In this document: piece by piece, positions 53,907 to 64,000 of the stretch
Layout: each line of letters begins with the position of its first letter
Position numbering within the stretch: position 1 is the first letter of the stretch
Assembly: GCF_963855985.1 (NCBI RefSeq)
Contig: NC_087107.1
Coordinates: forward strand, 6,324,001 to 6,388,000
Source of the DNA: Ostrinia nubilalis
Lineage: Eukaryota; Arthropoda; Insecta; Lepidoptera; Crambidae
Direction: 5' to 3'
Length of the DNA: 64,000 nt
The notes under the pieces: model-generated
Seen by the model: only the letters and a program-made list of their open reading frames with translations
Databases searched by the model: none
Told to the model about the DNA's origin: nothing
Translations under genes and position numbers: made by a program

Positions 53907-56092
53907 GTCCAGTATTTACAATATTATAATTAAGTGAATGAGACTTTTTAATTTGTATAAAACTTCTCCGAATCTGAAAGAAGGACTAAAAAGTTATCGG
54001 GTCCGTAAAACAATTTCGATATATTTATATCTCTCTTACTCAAGTCGGTAAGCTGTTATGTCTGAAAGAGATAAACAAAAAGAATCGAAACAACAAGTTT
54101 TGCGATTCTATACGTCCACGTTGACATATTTGACAGATAGTAAACACAGATTATACCGACTACCAAAGATCATATATGTCGATAGAGCTATTTCGGGATC
54201 AAAAGGCAATCCGACTTTCGAGTAATATGATCCCATGTCATAATGCAAGATTTCGAATCTGAAGGATTCAGTTAAATTCAGTCCTATGCAGAAGTAGTAG
54301 GTATTGATGTGGAAAACTTTGATTTGCAGTTCAAATCTGTTCGTTCGTTTCAGCCGAAAGACGTCCACAGCTGGACAAAAGCCTCCCCCAAGGTTTTCCA
54401 CAAAGACCGAGCGATCCTGCGCCCCTATCCCACATAACCCTACAGACATAATACTAGTGAAAACTTACTTAAAAAAATCCAATCCAATTTGGTTTTTTCC
54501 ACTTATAGCTATCGGAAGGGATATAATATGGAATATTTTGCTCCATAGATCTCTATCGTTGCACTGGTGGGGTGGGGATAGTTGGATTTTTATTTCCATT
54601 TATCGCTACCAGTAGGGATAAGTTTTCCAGGGTTTCTTTAATGATTAGGACCCATTTAGGACCTAATAAAGTTCATAAAAAGACGTAAGTCATGAATACA
54701 AATAAATAAATTAGTACGAAATTGCCACTCAGTTGCAAGTTTATTGCAAACTTATCGCGACTGACTGTGCGACGAGCGGCCGCAGTGAGTGTGCGAGCGC
54801 GATAAGGATGGGTAGCTTGGGGTTATTGGACGAAATTCTATCTTCTCGGCGACCGGACTTTACATGTAATTAATTTTAACTCCGCTATAGTTTCTATTGA
54901 GGCGGAGCGGAGATGTGATGTGTATTTTGTCAATTTTGTAAAGTCTGCTCTTCTAAATATTTTCTATAGTTATTTTTACCGTTTTCTCTTCAATGGTGGT
55001 CTCGTCGACATTCCAACTTGGGACAGGAAATGGTTTGGCAGGAAAACATTTTTGCAAATGTTGAACTAAACTACATGTTTGTATAATATATTTTTATTTA
55101 AGAATAAAGTGCTTTACATTGTTGTTTTGCAGATTTAGTAAAATAATAATGTTACGGTTAATCTAAAATAACAAAAAGGATGAGCAACAATAAGTGAAAC
55201 ACAGTGATTAAGCCCACTAACCACCCTTATTGTTAATGAAGTCGATTTTTGCAATTTTACAAGTGAAGCTTATCTTACCCTGACCTAGAATCCGATTTAC
55301 AGCTGTTTACACGTTCAGCCACGTTTATAGGAACAATAAAATAGCCTATTGAATTTACGTTTTTGCGGAAGTATATCCCAAACGTTCGTAGTTTAAAGCC
55401 GAACGCAGACAGGAATTTGTATAGTCTGTGTTGCTGTTAAAGAAATGCACAAAAACCAGTAGTGGGCGCTTCACTCCTACCGGCGCTTTAACTTTAGATT
55501 ACAGCGCATGAGATGCCTGTACTATCGGCCACAGTGTTAACTATCCATTTCCGTTTTTGCTCTCGCTCATCAAATGGTGATTCTTTGCGATAGAACGAGA
55601 CAACATGACCGGCAATGGGTAAGTAACACTGTTGCCGATATTACCTGCCTAGTGTTACAGTGTGAACAGAAACAGTAGACAGCCTGACCCGCTAGGCATT
55701 GAGATCGAGATCTAAGCAGAATGGGAATTGAAAAAGTGAAGTTACACAGAATACTACACAAGAGCAAAAGATAAAAGCACACCTTTCGGAACCAATTTTG
55801 CAGCGTGTGCGAAGTGTGCTTTACCTCAAGAGATCGCGGATACTGTTTGTGTGAAATTTTTGTAATCGAGTAAATGTCGCTGCAATCTAGATCCGTGATT
55901 TTCAACACCCACCTGCTAAAATCGGATTCGAAAGTAGGGGTGCTGTAAATATCTTTCTTACAATTTTAAACAAAGCAGTTTGATCAGACTCCATAACGCA
56001 ACCGAGGGCCATGTGTTTTATATTATGATACAAAGTTACACGTAATTTTAGTGAAATTAAATAATGAAATGCATATTTTAATATTATAGAAT
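53907..56092. other. Intergenic with repeat fragments
   Basis: Contains a LINE-tail fragment at 54340-54425, a half-copy of the 34287-34496 MITE family at about 54726-54864, and a small inverted repeat at 55525-55645 (CGGCCACAGTGTTA / TAACACTGTTGCCG). No gene seen. KCMF1's AATAAA on the minus strand is at 56093-56098. Confidence 0.55.
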
Positions 56093-56643
56093 TTATTTAG
56101 GGTACATACAAACTTTTTGTAATGTTGGAGTATAATAATCAAACTAATAAGCACTTCTTAATATAGCTAGTGAATCTGTGGGTGTCGCATTCGTTTGTAT
56201 TAAAAATTTAGAGAGGAGTCTCCACAATTATTATTAATTTACAATTACAAGGGTAACTATACGCGTATAATTAACTCTCAATTCTATGCAGAACATAACA
56301 AAAGAACAAAAACTACGCCTCACTGTACAATCGCCGGAGCGGGCTCTAAGAAGCGGGGGCCGGCGCCCGCGGCGACTCCTCTCGGCGAGGACGCTCCGCG
56401 ACTATCACACTCTACGATAACGAAGTCACACGGATACTCGGAAAGCCAACAAACAAAGGGAAGCGGCCGCCGCGAGCGTCGGCGGCGGCGGACCGCGGCC
56501 GGCGTCGGTATGTACAGAGCGCGGGCGCGGCCTCCGGGATAAATAAAATCAGATAGACTACCGTAATATCTAAGGAGCGAACGTTAAATAGTTTCATCTA
56601 CCGATGTCTATACAGGCGCGGCGCGGCGGGCGCGGCCCCGACA
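56093..56643 (-). other. KCMF1 3' untranslated region
   Basis: Sequence between the stop codon at 56644 and AATAAA at 56098-56093. Partly GC-rich (56330-56520). The open frame 56412-56597 in it has no support. Confidence 0.6.
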
Positions 56644-59600
56644 CTACCTGCCCTCGGGCAGCTGCCGCGCCGCCGCCAGCGCGCGCGCCGCCGCCTCCTG
56701 CAACACAACGCGCGCTCAGCACACTGCCGGCGGCCACGAGAGCCGGGATATTGGCGGTCAAATTCGATGGGTCGGGGACGTTTCCGGACTCCCCGATATT
56801 TTCACTCGACGGGTGCGTTCCGGGAACGGTATCGCCCCTACGACTGATATTGAAATTATAAGAGAAAACCATCTTCCCCAAACCGATATCGGATACATTC
56901 ATCGGAGGCTTCGATACATTCCGCCTCCGGTCCAGTCAAAATAACCCAAAGGGCGACAACGTCGTTACACGATAAACAGCGCATCGATATGCTGTTAGCT
57001 GTCAAAAAGCGACGATCTACTGTGGCGCATCACCGCGCCTGTCAAAGGCTGACGCCCGCGCAGCGACGCGCCGTCGCCTGTTGGCGCATCGGCACGGCGC
57101 GCCAGCTGTCAGAGGACGACGGACGCGCGGTCGGCGGCGCACCGGTCGAAGGCGGCCAGCGCGGGGAGCGCGCTAGCTGTCGAGCGCGGGCGGCGCGCGT
57201 ACCTTGGTGTAGAGATGGGTTATACTAGGTAAATTTGATACTAGGTGCACCTATTCCAAGTATTTATTAATACTCGATTCAAATACCTGTTCCACCTAGT
57301 ACGTAGTAATTTATCATACTTGACGCGACTAGTGCGGACTAATCCAAGTAATATGACTTTAAAATACAATTTTCTTTGAAAAGATACAACCGTAGTATGA
57401 ATAATGCAATTTGAAATTGAATAATAATATAATTCCTCCCTTCATACTTCAACAGGCTTTGGACTGTCAACTTAAAAGTTGGCGTATTTAAAAGATATCA
57501 ATTTCATAAAAATATTTACATACTTTTTTCTTATTTACCTACATGAATATTATGGTTTGACTACGTTTGTGTGCGTTTGCTTCGTCGCGCTCAAATTTGT
57601 TTGGTCAGACAGAGACGGAGTGAATCTCTACGTTCGCACATAAGCTTAGCGAGAAATACTAGGTGCGCGTAATACACGACTACGGATTACGCAATAATAA
57701 CCTCTATTACTTTCAGGGTAGGGTCGGAAATCGTGTAATTTATAAAATACTAGGTGGATCAAGTATTTTTTAAAATGGAATAGGTGCCGCCTAGTACTGT
57801 AAAATACCTAGTGTGTGGATCTGTTCTAGTAAATACGTCTCATCTCTACCTTGGTGCGGGGCTGCGGCTTGACGCGCAGCAGCGCGGCGGGCGCGGGCGG
57901 CGCGGCGGGCGCGGGCGGCGCGGGCACGGGCGGCGCGCGGGGCGCGGGCGGCGGGGCGCGCGCGAGCGGCGGCGGCCGGCCCAGCGACGCCAGCATCAGG
58001 CCCCGCAGCAGCGCCACCCGGGACTCCGTCTCCGCGGCCGCGGGGGTATTCGATGCTCCTGTGGAATTTTTGTGTCGATTATTTTTCCATCACGCGCAGG
58101 TAACGCACTACCTGCGTAATATACAAAATAGTGACATTATTTACATTATCATTTTTGACCTCACGTTAACCTTTTTATCTTGTTTGTATGTATTTTTAGA
58201 TTGTTGTTTTTTATTTATTTATTTTTAGTGCATACTATACTACCTACCTACAAGGTGGTGTGTTTGTGCACTAGGATTTACTCAATGCAGATGAAAGAAA
58301 ATATACAGAATAACATGCGGTCTTCAACTTTGTCTGTTTCAATTTATCAATAAACTAGTCTTTTTGGGTAAAAAAAAAGAGTCAATTCTGTACCGATTTA
58401 AAACTTCCGGAATTTTGTGATACAAATATGATAATGGTAGATATTGTTCATTGGCTATACTACAAATATCGATTACACACTACAGTAAAAAAATCAACAA
58501 TCTCGTCAACTGACCTAAGAATCCGGACAGCAGGAACTGCGAGTCGCTGGCGTCGGGCTGGGGCGCGGGCGCGGCGGGCTGCGGCTGCGGCTGCGGCGCG
58601 TGCGCGGGCGCCGGCCCCGCGCCGCCCGACGCGCCCGCGCGCCGCGGCAGCCGCTCCAGCTGCTGCCGCGTCGCCTGCGGGTACAACTGACTTATGTTGA
58701 CACACACATCACTCAATTATTGACAAGCGCCCGACCAAAGCTTAAGGCCGGCAATCCACGGACCGCTTGAAGCAGTCAAGGTCGACAGCTTCAAGCTGCG
58801 ACTGCACAGTGAACTGCAGAGTTCTATGGACGCACATACACGAACCGCTCGAGCGGTTGCAACTGATTCGGGCGGTCGACAGCACGGTGAATTTTCATCG
58901 TGCGGTCAAGCAGTCGCCAGCCATACACTGACTGCTCGAGCTGTCGACAGCTCTCGCCCACTTTCTTCATTCCACGGCGCGCGCGCTTGTGATTTGTTGA
59001 GCAGTTAATACCAACTGCTCGAGCAGTTATCACTCACTGGAAGCTTCAAGCTGTTGACTCTTGACTGCAAGAGCGGTTCGTGTATGTTGATCACTGACTA
59101 ATTGCTCGACCTGTCCGTGTATTGCCGGCCTAAATGAAATCTACATTTATGTATGTATTTATATCGCTGATGTCAACTCTAACTATTTCTAATATCCGAA
59201 GGCGCGCCCGCGCGCCGCGGCAGCCACTCTAGCTGCTGCCGCGTCGCCCGCGGGTACAACTGACTTATGTTGACACACACATCACTCAATGATAGACCAG
59301 CACCCGACCATAGTCTGTTAAAACTACATTAAAATTAAATCTACATTATCAAATCTCAAGTGTCTGACTTAAATCTCATGTTTCACGTATTCAATGATGC
59401 GCAAGTCTGCGGATATAACTGACGTTGACATAGACATCACTGGATGTTAGACAAGCACCCGATCTTCATTTATGTCGCAAGTGACTCAAACCTCAAGAAT
59501 TTGTAACAACTGGACGTCGTGTTTAAAGCAAGGTTTTGCCTACTGAATGTAGTTATTTTACAAAATAACGCATGCAGGACATTAGGCGTTAACGTTTATT

Positions 59601-62600
59601 TACATTATCATCCAAGTTGCAAAATGTACAGGTCGCAAAATGTCCAGGTCAAAAAAGATAATAATAAGACCTTCTGCATCTAAAGGAAATGTAGCTTTTG
59701 CTACTGAAAAGCAACTGAACACGTTTTCTTCAGACCACCAGATAGCTCGCTGGCCGCTGCACATACCGAGGCCTGCTGCCGCTCCAGCTGTAGCTGCATC
59801 TGCAGCTGCTGCAGCTGGCTGGGCGTGCCGGTCTGGCCGGCGCCGCGCCGCACGCCCGACAGCTGCGACAGCAGCTCGGCGATCGGGTCCACCACCGCAT
59901 CCCGCGACGACGGCGACAGCGACGATATGCCGCCGCCCGTGCTGCAACACATTGTCAAATCAAAACATTCATTTCAGGGCACTTGTGCTTCAACCACACC
60001 AACGCGGGCAGATCGCCATCGCCGGCGCTATCATAGGCCAATGACAGGTCGTGCGGAGTGCGGACTGTCATGGGTCGCGCGACCTGTCATTGGCCTATGA
60101 TCGCGCCGGCGCGGCGATGGCGATCTGCACGCGTTGGTGTGTTTAAGCTTTATACATATCCCAAATATAGCTTGCCCTAACACCACTTCGGGACAATATA
60201 TCGGCTGGAGTTAAGATGTGGCGGAAGACCCTGTCACCTTACGAAACAGCGAATTTCATATTAGCTAACTTCTGAATGTGAATTTACGTGATTATACATG
60301 TTACAGAATGGGATTTGGCAATTATTATGTGGAATGAGCTAAGGAAATAAATACATATACAGAAGGGCACATATCTGTGATTGACGTACATACTGTATGA
60401 CATTGCTATGCAAGTAATCACAAAGTGAAGCTATATAGGAGGACTTTGTTGCAATCAAATTGGTAATAAAGGGCTAATGTTTCGAGTCAGATCCTAGCAA
60501 AGCAGATATTTTAGGGCAATGAATGTCATTACTGAATGAGTGTGATATTAATTTACCTTATAATTATTATTCACACACAGGATTAATTCGATTTTCACAG
60601 GAATTTGTTGGATTGTACCCTATGAAAAAATAGTAACATGCCTGTCTTGTAATTTTGGCAGAACAGACAGCATCACAGGGTCATGAGCTTGTGCCAAGAG
60701 AGTTACTACAGCAGATTGAGTCCAATGAAAATTATAACCAATTTATAGGTAGGTAGGGAGATAAAATAGAATAGACATAAATATTAATAAAATACACTCG
60801 CGAGCAAAAGTATGGAATCACTTACATGAAGTTGTTTCCACGCGATCTTGTGTACTAACGAATTTGTTAGTAACAAAATAAGTAACACCATTTTAAAGAT
60901 TAAACTTTTAACTTTAAATTGATACCAAATTCATTTAAATCACACCGGTATTTAAAAAGATATCCCGGCTGATGTGAAGAAGTAAGAAAAAAGACATGTA
61001 CCAACTGTTTGATACGTCGCGAGTTGCGGCCTATTTACCCCCTATAAAAGCACGTGTTTTCGGATTTTTGCGTTCACACGTTGATCCATACACATCTAGG
61101 CTTCTTTTGACACTTTACCTGGGATTCTACACCTACAGATGCAGCACAAATCGTTGCACTGTTGCAAGAAGGGCTCAGCCAGCGGGCTGTCGCACGTCAG
61201 CTCCACATAAGCCAGTCCTGGGTTTCGAAAGTTTTAAGACGCTTTTGGGAGACTGGTGCCTTTATCCCGAGACCAAGTTCTCAACAGCACCGGTGCACAT
61301 CGCAGAGGGATGACCGTTTTTTCATATCAACCTCTCTATGAAATCGTCATTTGACTGGTATCGACGTCCAGCAAGAGCTCAGAAATGTTCGTAGGATAGC
61401 TGTTAACGAGTGGACAGTTCGTCTAAGATATGAGCAATAAAATTTGACTCCAAATAGGCCTGCCACAGGCTGGAAACTGACGGCAGGTCACCGACAAGCA
61501 CGCTTTCAATTAGCTCGCACTCGGAAGGCGAGTAATGGAGGCGAGTTTTGTTCTCCGATGAATGCAGACTGTTTTTGCAGTGCAGCAGTCGAAGAGGTCG
61601 GGTCTATAGACGGCCTGGGGAGCGATTTGTGCAGTGCTGGTTCGCTAAAACATTGGCTTATGGGGGTAGCTTGCTCGACTTCCCATCGAGATGTGTAGGA
61701 GCAAATTGAAAGCGTGCTTATCGGTGACCTGCCGTCAGTTTCAAGCCTGTGGCAGGCCTTTTTGGAGTCAAATTCTATTGTTTAGTTCTTAGACGAACTG
61801 TCCACTTGCTAACAGCTATCCTACGAACATTTCTGAGCTCTTGCTGGACGTTGATACCAGTCAAATGACGATTTCGTAGAGAAGTTGACATGAAAAAACG
61901 GTTTTCCCTCTGCGATGTGCACCGGCAATGTTCAGAACTTGGTCTCGGGATAAAGCCACCGGTATCCCGAAAGCGTCTTAAAACTTTCGAAACCCAGGAC
62001 TGGCTTATGTGGAGCTGACGTGCGACAGCCCGCTGGCTGAGCCCTTCTTGCAATAGTGCAACGATTTATGCTGCTTCTGAAGGTGTAGAATCTCAGATAA
62101 AGTGTCAAAAGAAGCGGAGATGTGTATGGATCAACGTGTGAAAGCAAAAATCCGAAAACACTTGCTTTTATGGGGGGTAAATAGGCCGCAACTCGCGACG
62201 TATCAAACAGTTGATACATGCCTTTTTCCTTACTTTTTCACATCAGCCGGGATATCTTTTTAAATACTGGTGTGATTTAAATGAATTTGGTATCAATTTA
62301 AAGTTAAAAGTTTAATCTTTAAAATGGTGCTACTTTTTTTGTTACTAACAAATTGGTTAGTACACAAGATCGCGTGGAAACAACTTCATGTAAGTGATTC
62401 CATACTTTTGCTCGCAAGTGTATGTACAATAATCAGATTAAGAAATTATTCAAGCTGGGCTGATGTATTTAGATTATGTTAAGCATATGAGTTAATTGTT
62501 AGAGTAAATAATAGTATATCTCCAATATTATTCAAAAAATGCCTATTTTGAAATAAGCCCAGAAGTATTTGCTACAATTGATGAATCATGAGCAAAAACT

Positions 62601-64000
62601 GTATCAGGGTAAGATGTGGTCATGAATGCATATGACTAAGATAACTTTGTCTTTTCCAAAAGAGTTAGTTGTAGTGGCAACATCGGCATGCAGCTTTCAG
62701 AATACTAAAAATGCTTATGAAATACTTGAGCTAAACTAAGGTTTGAAACTGTGTTACACGGACGCCTGCGCGGTTTCAAGTAAAAGTGTTCAGTCGCGGG
62801 CACTCGCGCTGTGGACTTTAGTATGAAACCGCGCGGGTGTCCGTTAAACGTAGTTTCAAACCTAAAACATGGTAAAATACTTTACCTAAACTGCATATTA
62901 GTCCGGCGCGCGCGGCCGACGCCGCGGCCCGACTGCGGCACGCGGCGCACGCCACCGTGTCTGATGCCACTGGGTTCGTCGTGCACAGTGGTTAAGGAAA
63001 ATACTCAATTACACGGGTGTAAATAAACTTGATAAAAATCACAGATGATAGAGAATGAAAATGTATGACTTCATATTGGCAGTATTGGCACCAAATGACG
63101 TATCCTAGATATAAATAGTGATAACTACTGAAAACATAGGTGGTCTATGTTTTAAGAATCACTATGTAATATGACTAAGCTTGATATAGTCCAAGCAAGA
63201 GTAAGAGTTACCTTACCCCTCCACTTTTTTGGACTGGGCCTATGTGTGATGTTTGGCCTGAATCACTATAGTGTCTATAGTGGTGGACAAAAATAGACAG
63301 CCTCTGTTTTTGTACTTCCACATTAGTTAAAACAAAAAATTCTAATAATTGTAACCTAATATTTTTGACCACCAATATAGTTTGAATGTGGTCTGAGCCC
63401 AGTGGAGCTTACTACTTACACACATAAAGCTTATTTCACTTTTTTACACAAAAACCATTTGAAAAGGATATCAGAAATGAGATGAGATCTCTAGGTCCAG
63501 TCCTGTGCTCAAGTGTGAGATGACCAGCAAAGTCATCAGTTACAAAATTAGGTTCTCCACCAGGCATTGATGCACACACTGGACAGACCACCTGGAACAA
63601 TAACAAACATATTTTTATGATTCATGACTCACATCAATGATATGTCATGCAATACTATCATCAACAGTCATACATGTATAATTTAGTACTTAAAATTCAG
63701 ACAGTATTTTCAGTGAAAAGGGCCATATTCTTTAAAATAAACACTGGTTTATTGTTGGAAAAGTATATTGAGGTCAGATGTTAACCTGACTGATATCAGT
63801 AACATTGTATTTTGTAAAATAAGTCTGATACAAAACAGTCAATAACTGGTTAATACTACTTTAAGCCAAATAGTAAATGGTTTTTATGTACTTCACTCAC
63901 AGCTAACGTGGTATCAGCATGCTCTGCAGTGACGTGTTCCATGAGGGCGGTGTCCGTGAACCCCATGCGGTTGCAGTATGGGCAAGTGTACGCTTGAGGC
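56644..64000 (-). CDS. KCMF1: E3 ubiquitin ligase KCMF1, C-terminal exons (partial)
   Basis: RING-independent E3 that works with UBR4 in protein quality control. Exons on the minus strand: 64000-63901 (continues outside the window), 63591-63472, 62980-62886, 59941-59767, 58674-58515, 58058-57850, 56697-56644. Phases agree. Two Di19-type zinc-binding units are seen: YTCPYCNRMG...HVTAEH and VVCPVCASMPGG...HLTLEH. Then GPRDLISFL, DEPSGIRHG and the hallmark DPIAELLSQLSGVRRGAG with QLQQLQMQLQLERQQ. The end is a Pro/Ala-rich tail, EAAARALAAARQLPEGR. The ZZ-type N-terminus lies beyond 64000. The third exon is joined through a U12-type AT-AC intron. The 58674 exon has an alternative acceptor 12 nt upstream (58686). 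The donor of exon 58058-57850 was rebuilt by a transposon. Confidence 0.92.
57210..57848. mobile_element. hAT-like element inserted on a KCMF1 splice donor
   Basis: Flanked by the 8-bp direct repeat CCTTGGTG (57202-57209, 57849-57856). Ends are TAGAGATG and inverse. 639 bp, no coding content. On the coding strand the exon now ends ACCAAG|GTAGAG, where G comes from the duplicated target and TAGAG from the element. Confidence 0.85.
58742..59131. mobile_element. 390-bp MITE in KCMF1 intron
   Basis: Ends TTAAGGCCGGCAATCCACGGA and TCCGTGTATTGCCGGCCTAA are inverted with one mismatch. The interior has many CTCGAGC and GCAGT palindromes. Confidence 0.75.
59200..59470 (-). pseudogene. Two decayed copies of a KCMF1 exon start
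   Basis: 59205-59290 copies the region 58635-58715: acceptor, then TRQQLEWLPRRAGA, with substitutions such as Arg to Trp. 59390-59470 is a weaker copy of the acceptor and adjoining intron only. Both lie upstream (on the minus strand) of the real exon. Confidence 0.65.
59995..60141. mobile_element. 147-bp palindromic MITE
   Basis: CACACCAACGCG...CAGATCGCCATCGCCG at the left matches its inverse at the right, enclosing GACCTGTCATTGGCC symmetry. It lies 54 nt upstream of the KCMF1 exon at 59941. Confidence 0.75.
60795..62420. mobile_element. Tc1-like element turned into a foldback
   Basis: TA flanks both ends (60793-60794, 62421-62422). The whole left part (60795 to about 61510) matches the right part (about 61697 to 62420) in reverse. 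Both arms encode the start of a Tc1-type transposase: QEGLSQRAVARQLHISQSWV on the minus strand of the right arm and its damaged mirror on the plus strand of the left. The catalytic DDE region is absent. The central loop is about 190 bp. Confidence 0.85.
62981..63471 (-). other. U12-type AT-AC intron of KCMF1
   Basis: On the coding strand the intron begins ATATCCTTTT directly after TTTCTG and ends CACTGTGCAC before GACGAA. TTCCTTAAC, the U12 branch motif, lies 11 nt before the end. The exons join in phase to read ISFL-DEPSG. No GT or AG is available at either junction. Confidence 0.9.

Noticed and set aside
56989..57228. 79-residue Arg-rich frame in the KCMF1 intron
   Set aside because: GC-rich intron sequence next to the displaced donor. 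No domain and no splice role.
61444..61698. Open frame in the loop of the Tc1-like foldback
   Set aside because: Spans arm and loop, contains no DDE motif, and is a chance frame.

Overview
The window is nuclear DNA from an insect, most likely a moth or butterfly. Genes are split by many short introns with GT-AG ends. Exons alternate between AT-rich and extremely GC-rich. Non-coding DNA is packed with short terminal-inverted-repeat transposons, and a LINE tail of a type I know as common in Lepidoptera appears twice. No bacterial or organellar features were seen.

Layout: 1-14,770 holds no gene I can support, only transposon remains (hAT-like, pogo-like, piggyBac-like, a hairpin MITE). 14,866-18,762 (+) is a seven-exon alpha-1,3-fucosyltransferase (FucTA-like). 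21,231-21,777 (-) is the V-ATPase assembly factor CCDC115/VMA22. It sits head-to-head with 22,213-40,000 (+), a scaffold attachment factor B (SAFB) gene of about 15 coding exons, strongly invaded by mobile elements. 41,595-43,008 (-) is a Sel1-repeat protein resembling DELE1, head-to-head with 43,519-44,959 (+), HMCES, the SRAP-domain abasic-site shield. 46,245-48,092 (-) is an unrecognised 488-residue protein. 51,936-52,736 (+) is SARNP, convergent and almost touching 52,935-53,906 (-), the SAM sensor SAMTOR/BMT2. 56,644-64,000 (-) is the 3' part of the E3 ubiquitin ligase gene KCMF1, running off the right edge.

Most of these are housekeeping genes of RNA processing, DNA repair, proteostasis and nutrient sensing. 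They do not form one pathway; they share promoters (two divergent pairs) and one convergent 3' end.

The most interesting signals concern splicing and mobile DNA. (1) A KCMF1 intron has textbook U12-type AT-AC signals. (2) A LINE tail landed on the SAFB exon 12 acceptor, so that the acceptor now lies at the edge of the 15-bp target duplication. (3) A hAT-like element landed on a KCMF1 donor, and its first bases plus the duplicated target form a new donor. (4) SAFB exon 10 is amplified in a two-level tandem array. (5) SAFB exon 13 has downstream copies in graded decay. (6) A 4.2-kb foldback element carries a nested MITE whose empty site survives in the opposite arm.
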